DNA from: Dactylorhiza incarnata
Taxonomy: Eukaryota; Streptophyta; Magnoliopsida; Asparagales; Orchidaceae
DNA length: 64,000 nt
Direction of reading: 5' to 3'
Assembly (NCBI GenBank): GCA_033032865.1
Contig: JAWHQI010000228.1
Location: forward strand, 2,766,501 to 2,830,500
In this document: positions 46,073 through 57,411 of the stretch, piece by piece
How positions within the stretch are numbered: the first letter of the stretch is position 1
Layout of the letters: the number at the start of each line of letters is the position of its first letter
Notes under the pieces: generated by a model
Database searches by the model: none
Told to the model about the DNA's origin: nothing
The model's input: only the letters and a program-made list of their open reading frames with translations
Program-made: the position numbers and the translations under genes

Positions 46073-47734
46073 TGCATAGTGTGCCTCTGAGAATTCTCTA
46101 GAAGAGGGGGGGGGGGGGTGAATAGAGATTTAAATATTTTTACCCTAACTATGCATACAATAAAAATACTAAGGTATTCTGCACACAACAAAACTAAAGG
46201 CAGAATAAACAAAATAAGGTTTGCTGAAAATAAGCACGGAAATGTTAAATGGGACAGCACAAGAAATCACAGTAAAGACACAAGGATTTTTAAAGAGGCT
46301 CCCCAAAATGTGTGTAGTCCTCTCTTCTACCTCCGTGGCAGGATTGCACAACCTGTGCATGAGTCTTTTGATAAGGAGACCCTAAAAACGAAAGATCTTT
46401 TGATAAGGATATCTTGAACCACTCAGATCTTTTGCTAAGAAGATATTGAACCACTCAGATCTTTTGATAAGGAGATCTTGAACCACTCAGATCTTTTGAT
46501 AAGGAGATCTTGAAACACTGAATCCTTTGGAAGAGGGGTTCTAAAAACTCTGTACAGGTGAAGGAAATAAGAAGAAGAAAGTGAGAGGGAGAAGAAGAGA
46601 ATTATGTTTTCAGAATTCTTCAGAAGCCTTGATGCTGCTTCTGTCTTGCTTTCACTAGATCTGAAATAATAAACCCTTGTTTATGATAGAGATGATTTGT
46701 TAGGGTTGTTTTTCTTGAACCTTTTTCTCTCAACACTTGTTGTAATTATGCTGCATTGTAATGTTGAAGAAGATGCAGCAATATTTTTCTTCCTGTGCTG
46801 AAAGAGTATTTTTGTATCTCTGTAAATCTATCTTTTAGTGTTTTAGAAGGTGAATACCCTATTCGACAGAGAAGATGAAGGTAATTACTGTGTTGTTGTT
46901 TTCTCTTCTCCTATTATTGCATACTTATTGTGTATGCTTGAGTTTTCAAAAACCTATCTTCTTCTGGCTTGTCCTAAAAAGGAATTCCTCTCAGCCAACT
47001 AATTTCCCTAATTTTGTTCTCGACCCATCCTTTCATTTTGAATAGCTTCCAAAAGTGATTTGTTGTGTCCTGGAAGGCTTCATTATATTCTTGGCAAAAA
47101 ATGAGCCGTTGGAGAACTGTGTCTAGCCCGATGGTCCTTTTGTAAAGGTCCCAAAAGGACATTTGAGAAAGCTTCCCTTTTTTAACTATATTCGACGCTG
47201 TGTCGACTTCATCAATCTCCATGTCGACACACCTCTGAGTTCTTATCGACGTAGCTTCAAATTTCTTCTTCGCTTTGGCTGAACTAAGATGTCGACGTTA
47301 TGTCGATTCCTTATCGACGTACCCGTCGAGTTGAAGCCTTGGACTTGATCTCTTAACTTCTGTGTCGAATTGTAGTCGACGTTGCGTAGACTTGTTAGAT
47401 GGCTTCATCAAGCTCTTCCTTCTGCGGCGAGTCCATATCAACGTTCCGTCGACTTGACTTTATACTTTGACAGGCTGAATCATTTGCTTCGACTTTAATT
47501 TAGAGTTGTGTCGATATCAAGTCGACGTTGCGTCGACTTGCATTTGACACAAGTCTTATCTTAACTTGATTTGTGATTTCTTTGACTAGTCCTTGACACT
47601 CTAAGGTGAGTGTGACGTCCTAAGACATCTAATGACCAAATTACCCTTTCTATATAATGTGGGTAATAAATCATAAGAGGTAAAATTACTTATAGTTAAT
47701 TTGTTAAGTTAAATCAAAAGGGGTTTTCCCAACA
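46073..47734 (-). repeat. 3' LTR of second Sirevirus-like element
   Basis: Minus strand starts TGTTGGGAAAACCCC at 47734 just after the polypurine tract. The far end is near 46073-46080, after a C-rich tract and CTCTTCTAGAGAATTC. The exact end is uncertain because the partner LTR is outside the window. It contains a 32-bp tandem repeat (46362-46521), a 13-G run (46106-46118) and repeated GTCGACGTTGCGTCGAC-like words (47220-47540). Confidence 0.65.
46362..46521. repeat. 32-bp tandem repeat in LTR
   Basis: Four good units GATCTTTTGATAAGGAGATC... TTGAACCACTCA starting at 46394, plus a weaker one from 46362. The GATCTT and AAGATC/GAGATC parts form short inverted repeats. Confidence 0.85.
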
Positions 47735-47749
47735 ATCTCCCCCTATTTA
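47735..47749 (-). other. Polypurine tract of second Sirevirus-like element
   Basis: Minus strand AAATAGGGGGAGAT directly before the LTR start TGTTGGG. Confidence 0.75.
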
Positions 47750-47943
47750 TCTTTAAAAAAATTACAGTTTTTCTAAAGTGATTTTACATATATCTTGACA
47801 TAATCATAAATACAAATAACACATTTATAGTCAATTCAATATAATAGAGTGAAAACACAAACCACTGCATATATTGTTAAGTAACTATGTTGTCTGCCAC
47901 AGATGTTTAGTTTTTAATATACTATTGCCAGAATACTTGAGTT

Positions 47944-49664
47944 TCAATGCTCCTTATCAGGAGTTTTCTTTTCCCTTGAAAAAACATTTGGTATTACCTT
48001 CCTTGCAGCAAATGCAAGAGGTTCTTCATCTTCATCATGATTCCTTTCAGCTTCTGCATTGATTTCATCATCTTTGGGAAGCTCCTCCTGAGATTGTGCA
48101 TCATGTTCAGCTTTGAGGGCAGCCTCCTTAGCCATTATTGTCAATTCATTCATTATTTGTTCATTTTCTAGGAGCTCCCCCTGAGTTTATAGGAGCTCCC
48201 CCTGGATCACTATAACTGGCTCCCCCTGAACTGATGCAGAATTTGTTGGAGGATTCACAACTGGTTCCACATGAACTTTTCATGTTTGGAAAATAGTTAG
48301 CTTGTTTGGATTGGTATCTGGAGCAATTTCTTCTACATCACTCTTGTCCTTTTCCTGGACATTCTCATTTCCCTAGATAAGTATCCCCTCCTCCTAAATC
48401 TTCTCCACTTGTTAACCTTGCTGATAAGAGAGGTTAAGAACTCTTTAGTGACCATGGAGGTGGAAACAAATTCCTTGAGATCCATGAGAGACCCTCTTGA
48501 ATCAAGTATCTCACTTTCCATCTGATAGTACTATTTATTAAACCTTCTGGCTTGAGTGGACATTAGGTCAGTAAAGGTCCTGGAAGTCATCCCTATTAAC
48601 TTTGCAATTTCTTGTTCAATATCAATTGGTGGTGTAGAATGAGAGGTAGAGGCAGGTGGAGGTGGAGGTGTGAGGCTCTCATTCAGATCAGGAGGATCTT
48701 CGTATGCTGGGGAAATAGATTGGTAGGTTTCTTGGGGGATATGAACTGGTGGTGGTGGAGGAGCAAAATGATTTACTTGAAGTAGTGTGGATTATTGTTA
48801 TTGTGTTTGGGGAGGAATGTGAGGTATTTGCTATGGAACTGTAGTAGATTGAGTGGAATGGATATTCTAGGCAGGATTATCTTCTGGAATGGTATCTTGT
48901 TGTGTTGCTGCAGAATCTAGGACTGTGTCCTGTGGAGTTGGAGAAGGAGGTAGAGAAGATGCAGATTGACCAGGCTTTAGAATATGCCTGGTACACTTGG
49001 AAAAGATCTCAATGTTCATCCTTTTCCAAGGAGGATTGAGTACTCCATTTGATTTGCACAATGTAGGGTAGTGGTGAAGAAGTACTTGACTCATTACTCT
49101 CATATATGCATTACCCTTATAAGAGTATTTGTGCCCAATCATTTTCAGGAGGCATCTCCCCCAGTTTAACTTCTTATTCAGTACTAATACTCTAATTATC
49201 TGCCTTTGTTGCTTTGGGATGGCATCATGCGCAGAAATTTTGCAGAACATCACCTTCCCTACTATATCTACAAGACATCTATATTCTTCTCCAAGGTCAA
49301 TTTTCTTCAGATTTATGGCTTTATCTTTATTGAACTTCATAATCTTCAGTGCCTTATTGATCTCATCCTCTGACAATTCTTCTGAGTCCCTCCCAGTTGG
49401 AAGATCATTTGTCTAGTTTAGTAATTCCTCTATTTTGCTGATATCATGCTCAGAAATATTCCCTTGGAGTGTGCTGTCAGTTCCAATATGAATATTCTAC
49501 GTTAACTCTGACAACTCGACATCCAGAATCTTATACCTTGTGGATATCAATTTTGTTAATCCAGCATCTTAAAACAAGCCGAGAATGGCTTTGAAGCATT
49601 CAGCAGCAACATTGAAGGAGTCGATATCCACGTCGAAACCAGGTTTGATCTTAGGAGGTGCCAT
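47944..49664 (-). pseudogene. Env-like ORF of second Sirevirus-like element
   Basis: ATG at 49664 (MAPPKIKPGFDVD), preceded by a pyrimidine tract and TTTTGCAG, a plausible splice acceptor as expected for a subgenomic env-like message. In-frame stops occur at three places before 49376, after which 169 codons are open. These include CLVDIVGKVMFCKISAHDAI and LNKKLNWGRCLLKMI, which align with the plant-transposon domain of 41715-44340 (LSDILGKVLLCKVGSHDYL; KKRVNWGLFLFEKI). A Pro-rich tract follows (about 48650-48800), then shattered coiled-coil sequence to 47944. Inactive. The name env-like reflects position, not demonstrated function. Confidence 0.7.
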
Positions 49665-49702
49665 TGATTCTGAGATACCTGCAAAAGCAGATAAGAGAAG
49701 AC

Positions 49703-50185
49703 TGTTTTGCCCAGATAGCCCGCGACCTCCTCTTAGCGGGTCATTTTTTCCGGACTCAGCGGTCTCAAATAAGGTGATCGCCCAGATCGCCAGCTACCAC
49801 CTCAGCCGGATTTTTCTAAGTGCCAAGCGGTCAAGACAGTGCGAGACCACCAGTTTAAGCGACCTGGTCGTTTTTCTTATTTTTGCTATTTTCACCTCTC
49901 ATCCCTGCCCCGGCTCTCCTGTATCCCGGGCAGCCAGTAGTTGCTTGTTCTGCCCGTTTGTGCAGCCCCCTCGTCTATAAATAGAGGGGTAGGGGTACCT
50001 GAAAAAGGACTTCTGCTCCGAGGCTCCAGCTTACAACCTGTGTAAGCGGTCTCATTTCTTCGTGATCGCCATTTCGTGATCGTTTCTCTTTGTTCCAGCA
50101 TCTTCTGTCTTAGTAACCTGCACTTCGCAGTTTTCTCCCATTCCCCTTAGTGTGAATTTTGTAGGTACCATTTTTGGTACCAATA
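49703..50185 (+). repeat. 5' LTR of Tat/Retand element
   Basis: Starts TGTTTTGCCCAGATA and ends ACCAATA (CA in the other LTRs mutated to TA). TATA box at 49976-49983. The region 50186-50242 up to the gag ATG should hold the primer-binding site; I could not match it to a tRNA. Confidence 0.93.
49976..49983 (+). promoter_or_regulatory. TATA box of 5' LTR promoter
   Basis: TATAAATA followed by GAGGGGTAGGGG, conserved in every LTR of this family in the window. Confidence 0.75.
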
Positions 50186-50242
50186 GAACTAACACGCAAC
50201 CTTCAGATCCGAAGTGTCAGGTGAAATTCATAGACTTTCAAG

Positions 50243-51740
50243 ATGGCTGATCGCCGTAGAGGTCGTCCCCTGCGATCTCCCAGTGTTCCCCCTTCCGATC
50301 ACAACCCGTTAGAAGCGCTTAAGCGTCGCTTCGAGCTTCGTGTTGAACAAGCTCTCCGCGAGGCCGCCCGAGCTAGGCAGGAGACCGCCTCTGTTCAGCA
50401 GGAGATCACGCGGTCTCAGCAAGACGCCGCTCGAGATCGGCAACAAGTTGTCCGAACTCAGCAGGAGTCCACAAAGTAGATTGAGGCCATGAACCAGGTT
50501 CTGGCCGCGATCTCCCAGAAGATCCTTCCTCAAGCCTCTCAGGTCGCCACTCCTGACCGCATGGCAAGCGGTCACCCGAGCGATCACCCCATCTTCCAGC
50601 CCGCAGCTCCTCAGCGATCTCAGCATGAGGAGTTCACCACCTGTCGTAATTCTCTCCGAGCCGCAGCCCAGGGGCCTCCGGCTCAGACCCTGAATTTTGA
50701 AGAAGGGTTTGCTCACCCCCAAGCTCCTCCTGCTCTTTTTCTTCCTCCTCCAGGACCCTCTGATTTAGGGGAGCCTTCCCCCTTTACCGATGAGATTCAT
50801 CAGGATCCGATTCCTCATGGATTCAGAGAGCCCCGCCTTCCTGTGTATACAGGAGAGACCGACCCAATGTGTCATCTTCAAGCCTTCGAGTCTGCTGTTG
50901 CCCTCAGGACCATTTCGGATGGAGTAAGGTGCAAGCTGATGGTCACCTCCTTTGATGGGTCGGCCATGGAATGGTTCTATAAGCTGCCTTGTCAATCTAT
51001 CCCGAGCTTTGCTGCCCTGAGGAAAGAGCTCCTCCTAAGGTTTACCACCGCGAAGAAAAGGAAGAGTGGTCCTGCGACCCTCTTCAAGATTAAGCAAGGG
51101 GACAACGAGACTACAACACATTTCATTGACCGTTTTCAAAAGGAGATCTTGGGAGTCAGAGACATGGATCCCGAGCTTTATATGGTAGCTTTGATCAGCT
51201 GCCTGCAGGAGGGCCCTCTGAAGTTTAAAGTCACAACCAAGGAGCCTAGCTCCTATCAGGAGCTGATTAGCATTGCCAATCGCTACATAGAAGGGGAGAT
51301 CAACAACCCCACCTATGTGAGCAATTTGACCAACAGAGCCACTCACAAAGGCTCTGCGGGATTCTATCCTACTCCATCTTCCTCAAAGCCTCGACAAGAG
51401 CTCCCACCTCCAGCTCCGAGAGGTAAGAATTATCGCAACAACCGCTTCAATCGAGGTAATCAATTTTTCCCGCCTCAAGGTTCATTTCTTCAAACTCCCG
51501 ATACTCCTGCTCCGCAAGTCACCCCCGTCCACCAGATCCAGTACGCCCAACCTCCTCTTCTGCCCATTCCTTCACTCTATAATGAATCCCAAGAGTCTTT
51601 TATAGACTTTGGTGTTTCTATGAGTGAAGTGCTCCAAATCCTTCAGAAGCAGCCCTTTTCAAAGGGCCAGCTCTGCTAAACTCTGACCCAAAAACCAGGA
51701 ATCCTACTCTCTACTGTGAGTACCACAGAGATAGGGGACA
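50243..51740 (+). pseudogene. Gag of Tat/Retand element
   Basis: ATG 50243 (MADRRRGRPLRSPSV), 57 bp after the LTR. Residues about 35-80 are five heptads (RQETASV, QQEITRS, QQDAARD, RQQVVRT, QQESTK), a coiled coil. A CAG-to-TAG change at 50477-50479 stops the frame, which otherwise continues to 51679 through the capsid domain (DPMCHLQAFESAV, MEWFYKLPCQS, LLLRF, QKEILGVRDMDPELYM). A one-base loss in the T run near 51657 shifts it before the zinc knuckle (CEYHRDRGHLTEDC at about 51715-51758). Coiled coil for assembly and knuckle for RNA packaging are family knowledge. Confidence 0.9.
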
Positions 51741-52491
51741 TTTGACAGAGGATTGTAGAGCTCTCCGCCTGTTCTTAGAAAAGCTACTGAAGGAGGGTAA
51801 GCTCCGAGATCTCATTCAGAAGAATGATTCTGCCAAAGCCTCAACCTCCAAGGCTAAGGAAGTAGCAGAGGTTCACTGGGCATGCGAGGAGGTGGATTAT
51901 ATTGGCCATCTGGGCAATATCGGATTTCCCAATGAATGCGTGGATGCTAATGATGAAGGCACCTTGGGCAATCTTTTCTGCATCCACGCAGGTGCAGGTC
52001 CGGAGTCTTCAAGGAGGGCAAGTCTGAAGAGGGTTTACCAATCAGAGGTTGCTGCCACCTCTTCAGCCCCGATCCGGGGGACGGTCACTTTTTGTGATGA
52101 AGACCTTCCTCAGACCGCGAATCCCTTTGACGACGCGGTCGTCATTAAAGCTGTAATTGAAAATTACACAGTGGAGAAGATTCTGATAGACACGGGAAGC
52201 TCAGTCAACGTGATCTTCAAACCTGCCTTCGAGGCGTTGAAGACAGGTAAACCCCTCCTATCAACCGAAGGCCCCCTTTATGGTTTTTCAGGAGAGAAGA
52301 AGGAAGTAGAAGGGCTCGTCACTCTTTCCGTAATTCTGGGAGGAATAGTGAAGCTGGTCAAATTCATAGTCGTTGATGCTCCCAGTAGCTACAATGTAAT
52401 CTTTGGAAGACCCTTCTTGAATGGATATCAAGCCATTGTCTCCACCTATCATCAAGCGGTGAAGTTCGCCCTGAATGGCAAACAACACTGA
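51741..52491 (+). pseudogene. Aspartic protease of Tat/Retand element
   Basis: Follows the knuckle with an acidic linker, then a retropepsin with active site LIDTGSSVNVIF (about 52181-52216), flap region and C-terminal strand IFGRPFLNGYQAIVSTYHQ. It is ended by a CGA-to-TGA change at 52489-52491 (KQH then stop; the left copy reads KQHRIKSDPRKARE). The catalytic DTG is intact. It would cleave the gag-pol polyprotein. Confidence 0.88.
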
Positions 52492-53757
52492 ATCAGGAGC
52501 GACCCAAGGAAAGCTAGGGAGTGCTACGTAAAGGCGGTCAACATGATCGTGTTAACTCCTCCCGAAGAAGTCATGATGGCAGAATCAATTGAAGTTCCTG
52601 AACAAGTCCAAACTGCAGAAGAAGTTGAGGAAGATGCAAGAGATGGAGTTCGCTTAGAACCTGCCCAAGCAACTCAAGATGTTCGGATCAGCGAGGAAGA
52701 TGAGAGCAAGAGCCTCTCCATCAATGCTGAATTATCTGAAGCTGACAAGAGTCAGCTCATCTCTTGTCTTCTGCAAAATCTAGATATCTTCGCTTGGTCG
52801 GCAGATGACATGCCTGGAGTGGACCCGGATGTCGCTTGCCATCATCTCAATATTGACCCGAACTTCATCCCAATCCAGCAGAAGAAGAGGTCTGTTGCAA
52901 CCACTCTAACTCAGCCTATCCGTGAAGAGGTAGAGAAGCTCCTGAACCCAAAGTTCATTCAACCAATCCAATACCCTGAGTGGGTATCAAACGTTGTAAT
53001 GGTAAAGAAGTCAGGTGGGAAATGGAGGATGTGTGTCGACTTTACCAAACTCAATAAAGCATGCCCCAAGGATTGCTACCCCTTGCCTCGGATAGATTCT
53101 TTAGTGGATTCTGCGGTAGGTTATTCTTTTATGAGTTTTTTGGATGCTTTTTCAGGTTACCATCAAATCAGAATGCATAAACCAAATATACCTCATACTT
53201 CATTTATCACAAATGATGGTTTCTTCTGTTATCTCGTAATACCTTTTGGGCTAAAAAATGCTGGAGCAACCTACCAGAAAATGATGGATACCATTTTCAG
53301 GAATCAAAAAGGAAGAAACCTTGAGGTATATGTCGATGACCTCTTGGTAAAAAGCAAATTATTCTCTTCTCATCTTAAAGACCTCTCGGAAACTTTTGCA
53401 ACCCTTCGAACTTTTAATATGAGGTTGAATCCTTTGAAGTGTGTTTTCAGGGCAAGTAAAGGAAAATTTCTGGGTCACCTCCTTACTCCAGAAGGGCTGG
53501 AACCCAATCTTGACAAAGTAAAAGCTATTTTGGAGATGCCGCCTCCCAAGTCCCCCAAAGAAATTCAGCAGCTAGGAGGGAGGATGGCAGGCTTAAGTCG
53601 CTTCATTTCCCGATCAGGAGATAAAAGTGCACCTTTCTTTAAGACCCTCCGGGGAGGGAGTAGGTTCGAGTGGACGAAGGAGTGTGATGATGCTTTCACT
53701 CAACTCAAAAAGCAATTGACATCAACCCCTTTGCTCCAAAGCCCGCGAGAGGGATAA
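52492..53757 (+). pseudogene. Reverse transcriptase of Tat/Retand element
   Basis: Leader with LDIFAWSADDMPGVDP, then RT blocks KKSGGKWRMCVDFTKLNKACPKD (in part), FLDAFSGYHQI, IPFGLKNAGATYQ and catalytic VYVDDLLVKSK, followed by thumb and connection (FLGHLLTPEGLEPN, RFISRSGDKSAPFFKTLRG, FEWTKECDDAF). A GAA-to-TAA change at 53755-53757 ends the frame at SPREG. The YVDD residues are intact. Confidence 0.9.
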
Positions 53758-55872
53758 AATCTTTTTCTATATATGGGAGTCGGAGTCGATGCCATAAGCT
53801 CCGTTTTGGTCCGAGAGGAGAAAAAGAAGCAATTTCCAGTCTATTACGTGAGTCGGATCCTGAAGAATGCAGAGACTCGCTATCCTATTCTCGAAAAGTT
53901 GGCCTTAATGCTCGTAACTTCGGCAAGGAGATTAAGACCATACTTTCAAGCCCATTCGATTCTATTCGTCACTGATCTTCCATTGAAGAATGTCTTGGAG
54001 AAACCAGAACATTCAGGAAGGCTGGCAAAGTGGGCAATAGAGCTTAGTGAATTTGACATATCTTATGTTCCAAGAGTGGCGATCAAAGCTCAAGTTTTAG
54101 CAGACTTCATGGTGGATGCCAAAGAAGTTGAGTCGCACAAGGGGGTCGGAGTACCCCTTGCCTGGACAATCTTCGTGGATGGAGCCTCAGGAAGAAACTC
54201 TTCCGGAGCTGGAGTTGTCTTAATCAATCCTAATGGGGTAAGATTGGATCAAGCGCTGAAGTTCTACTTTCAAGTGACGAATAACCAGGCGGAATATGAG
54301 GCTTTGCTAGCCGGTCTTAAGTTTGCCAGAGAGCTGGGGATTGATGATGTCAAAGTTTTAACAGATTCTTTAGTAATGGCTTCTCAAGTGAATGGAACTT
54401 TCGAAACTAGAGATAGTATTTTAAAGCGATATCTAACTCTGGTAAAAATCGAGGTAGGAAAGTTCAAAAGCTTTACTATTGAACATATTCCAAGGGGTGA
54501 GAACGTGGAAGCAGATGAATTGGCAAAGTTTGGACTTCTCTCGGGAGGAACAACTTCGGAATTGTTTCGCCCGGCAATTGAAGAAGGAGAGGTTATGGAA
54601 ATTGATCAACATCCGTCTTGGATGGATCCATTTATTCTATATCTTTCGACCGGAAGGCTCCATTCAACGGTAAAGGATAGGAAAAGTTTCAAACGGAAAG
54701 CAGCTAACTATTATCTTGTTGCAGGAGTGCTTTATAGAAGAACTTTCCTTTCACCATTAGCACGGTGTGTTTCGGAAGAGGAGATTCCAATGGTCCTTCA
54801 GGAGGTTCATTCTGGAGAATGTGGAAGTCATTCTGGGGCTAGAACTTTGGAGAAAAGAATCTTGAGGCAAGGCTATTTTTGGCCCCAAATGAGGAAGGAT
54901 GCGAAAAAATTTGCTAAGAAATGTGTCAAGTGCCAGAAGTTTGCTCATCTTCAAAATCAGCCAGCTCAGCAACTCAAATCAATAGCAACCCCATGGCCGT
55001 TTGCAGTTTGGGGGATGGATTTGATTGGTCCTTTTCCCATGGCAAGTGGGCAACGTCGATATATTATTGTCATGATTGACTACTTTAGCAAATGCATAGA
55101 AGCCAAAGCATTGGCCAAAATTACTACTCAAGCCGTGAAGAATTTTATTTGGGGGGAGATAGTATGTCGGCACGGAATTCCGATGGCAATCATCACAGAT
55201 AACGGTTCTCAGTTCAATAATTCAACTCTTATTAATTTCTGCAATCAAATTGGCATTGAGCTACGTTTCGCTTCCGTGCATCATCCTAGAAGCAATGGGC
55301 AGGTGGAAGCCGCCAACAAACTTATCATAAATCTCTTAAAAAAGAAGGTAGAAAATGTCAGGGGCAACTGGGCAGAACAACTACCTTCAGTCTTATGGGC
55401 CTTGAGGACAACTCCGAGTTCTTCCACTGGAGAGACCCCTTTCAAATTGTCACATGGTTCTGAGGCTCTTATTCCAGTGGAGTTCGAAGTGAAAAGCCCA
55501 AGAGTATTATTAGCACAACAGAACCAAATTGATTGGATGGAAGAAAATGATGAGGAGCTAAAATATAGCCTTGACTTAATTGAGGAATTACGAGATACGG
55601 CAATCATCAGACATGAAGAGGTGAAAAGGAGGATGGCAAAGCTATTCAATAAAAATGTAAGAACCAAAGAATTCGCTGTTGGGGATCTGGTCTTGAAAAA
55701 AGTAGATATAGCAGCAAGAGCCGGTTCAGTTGGAAAGCTTAACCCAAACTGGGCGGGGTCGTTCGTGGTGAAGAGTGTACTTAAAAATGGTGCTTATCAT
55801 CTCCAAACTTATTAAGGAGAAGAATTGCCTCATTCATGGAGCGGAGATGATCACAAGCTCTTCTTTTCTTAA
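53758..55872 (+). pseudogene. RNase H, archaeal-type RNase H and integrase of Tat/Retand element
   Basis: A 680-codon open frame. Gypsy RNase H end (YVSRILKNAETRYPILEKLAL, VTDLPLKNVLEKPEHSGRLAKW) is followed by an archaeal-type RNase H with D-E-D-D candidates in IFVDGASG, NNQAEYEALLAGL, LTDSLVMASQ and EADELAKFG. Integrase follows with its zinc site (HSGECGSHSG to CVKCQKF), WGMDLIGPFP, ITDNGSQFNN and SNGQVEAANK. The last stop-causing change is GAA to TAA at 55813-55815, removing 18 residues that otherwise end at TAA 55870-55872 (LFFS). The double RNase H is the hallmark of the Tat clade. Confidence 0.92.
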
Positions 55873-57411
55873 AAGTTTGTATCTGGTTCACTCATTCTTT
55901 TTCTCACTTTTCTTCTCTCAAACATCACGCAGATATTATTAAAACATTCACAATGTGCATAATGAACAACAAGTTTTAAAGATAAGTTGTTTTTTGAAAG
56001 CCAAAAACCTGTCAAGTGAGACATCGACGGATCCTACTTCTTTCCCCCTCGGCTTGTTAGCTCGACGTGTAATTCTGCCAGGACCACAGATATAGGGGAG
56101 ATTTTGAATCTGTGTAGCAGTAGCTTGCCAAGCTCGAGCGGTGGAAGTTTAGGATACCGGGTCCTTGCTGACATCTGGCACACCTCAGCATATCAAGGAG
56201 GTCTAGGTGGCTGGCTCAGCTCTGTCATGCATTGGGAAGGACATTGTTATGATCTTAATGATCTTTCAGGGAAAGCAATGTCGGTGTTGCCTCCGCGGCA
56301 TGACCACACCTGCCCTACCGATCATTTTGGTCTGTAACTCTCGAATACTCATTGAAGCGTGGTTAGGTAAGGGGTGGCCAGAAACATCTATGACCGTCGC
56401 CTGAACCTTAGATTGGCAAGTTTGCAACAAACTCGGTGATCCTTTAAGAAAAGCAATGTCGGTATAGCCTCTGCGGCATGACCACACCAGCCCTATGGAT
56501 CATTTTTGAGATCCTTTTTCCCATCTTCTTCTTACTATAAAAATCCTATTCATCCCTTTGTACTGGGATCGGGCGGTCAGCAATTTATGAGACCGCATGT
56601 TCTTCTTTCCTACCCTTTCTCCAAAGAGAGATTTGAGTCGTTTATTGTCACCGGGCATAATTTTTTCAGGATAATTGAGGTCGCTATTCAGGAATCTCTT
56701 GTGCCAGCTTGATAGAGGTCGGCCCGGTCTTAGTAAGATCGAGATCCCGATGTTCCCTGTTATTCAAAGCTATATGGATGATCATGATTTTCTATTCCTC
56801 ACCAAATGAAAGTTAGGTTTCTTCAAGATGGCGGTCTGTCTATAATATGATCGCTGAACTGGAATTCATGAGAAGTTATTATTTTCCTTTCTAAGTAATG
56901 ATCTTGGCTATCAAGGGGTCGTCAATTTCCTGAATGTCATTTGGGCGCCGATCATCCAGAGTTCGATGAGTTCGAATCATCTTCAAGTTATAGTTTCTTT
57001 ATATTGCGACCTGTGTAATCTGAGACCGCATAACTATTATGGATAAGTTGGTTACTTTCTAATAAAACAGTTAGAGTTGCATAATTTCCTTTTATTAGCG
57101 ATCTGATTATCTTGAGATCGCAAAGTAGTCTTGTTTATATAAAGTTTCGGTTTTCCTTCAAGATCTATAGTGTCTTTTCCAAAAGATTGCCACCTGAAGT
57201 TCTTCAATCATAAAAGGAAAATATTTGATAAACCTAAGGCATTGAGATCGAATGCCGATTCTAACTTAGGAGAACAAATAAATCAAACATCAGAAACAAA
57301 TTCATTCACTTAGACAGATCTAACAAAAATACAATTTTTATATATATTCTGAAATGTCTACTACAACGAGACCGCTCGGTCTTCAAAAAAGAAAAAAGGA
57401 AAAATTACAAT
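55873..57411. other. Convergent 3' non-coding zone of Tat/Retand element
   Basis: No gene. It contains a direct repeat of about 180 bp marked by GCAATGTCGGT...GCGGCATGACCACACC (near 56272 and 56452). Gag-pol transcripts from the left and accessory-gene-1 transcripts from the right end here. Confidence 0.6.

Larger units (their letters stand above)
46073..49702 (-). mobile_element. Second Sirevirus-like copia element, minus strand, 3' part
   Basis: Contains, in minus-strand order, an env-like pseudogene (49664-47944), a polypurine tract (47735-47749) and a 3' LTR (47734 to about 46073). It is continued across the Tat/Retand insertion (TSD AAGAC) by 62405-64000, which holds spacer and gag. No RT, RNase H or integrase is found between gag and the env-like ORF. 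Confidence 0.75.
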
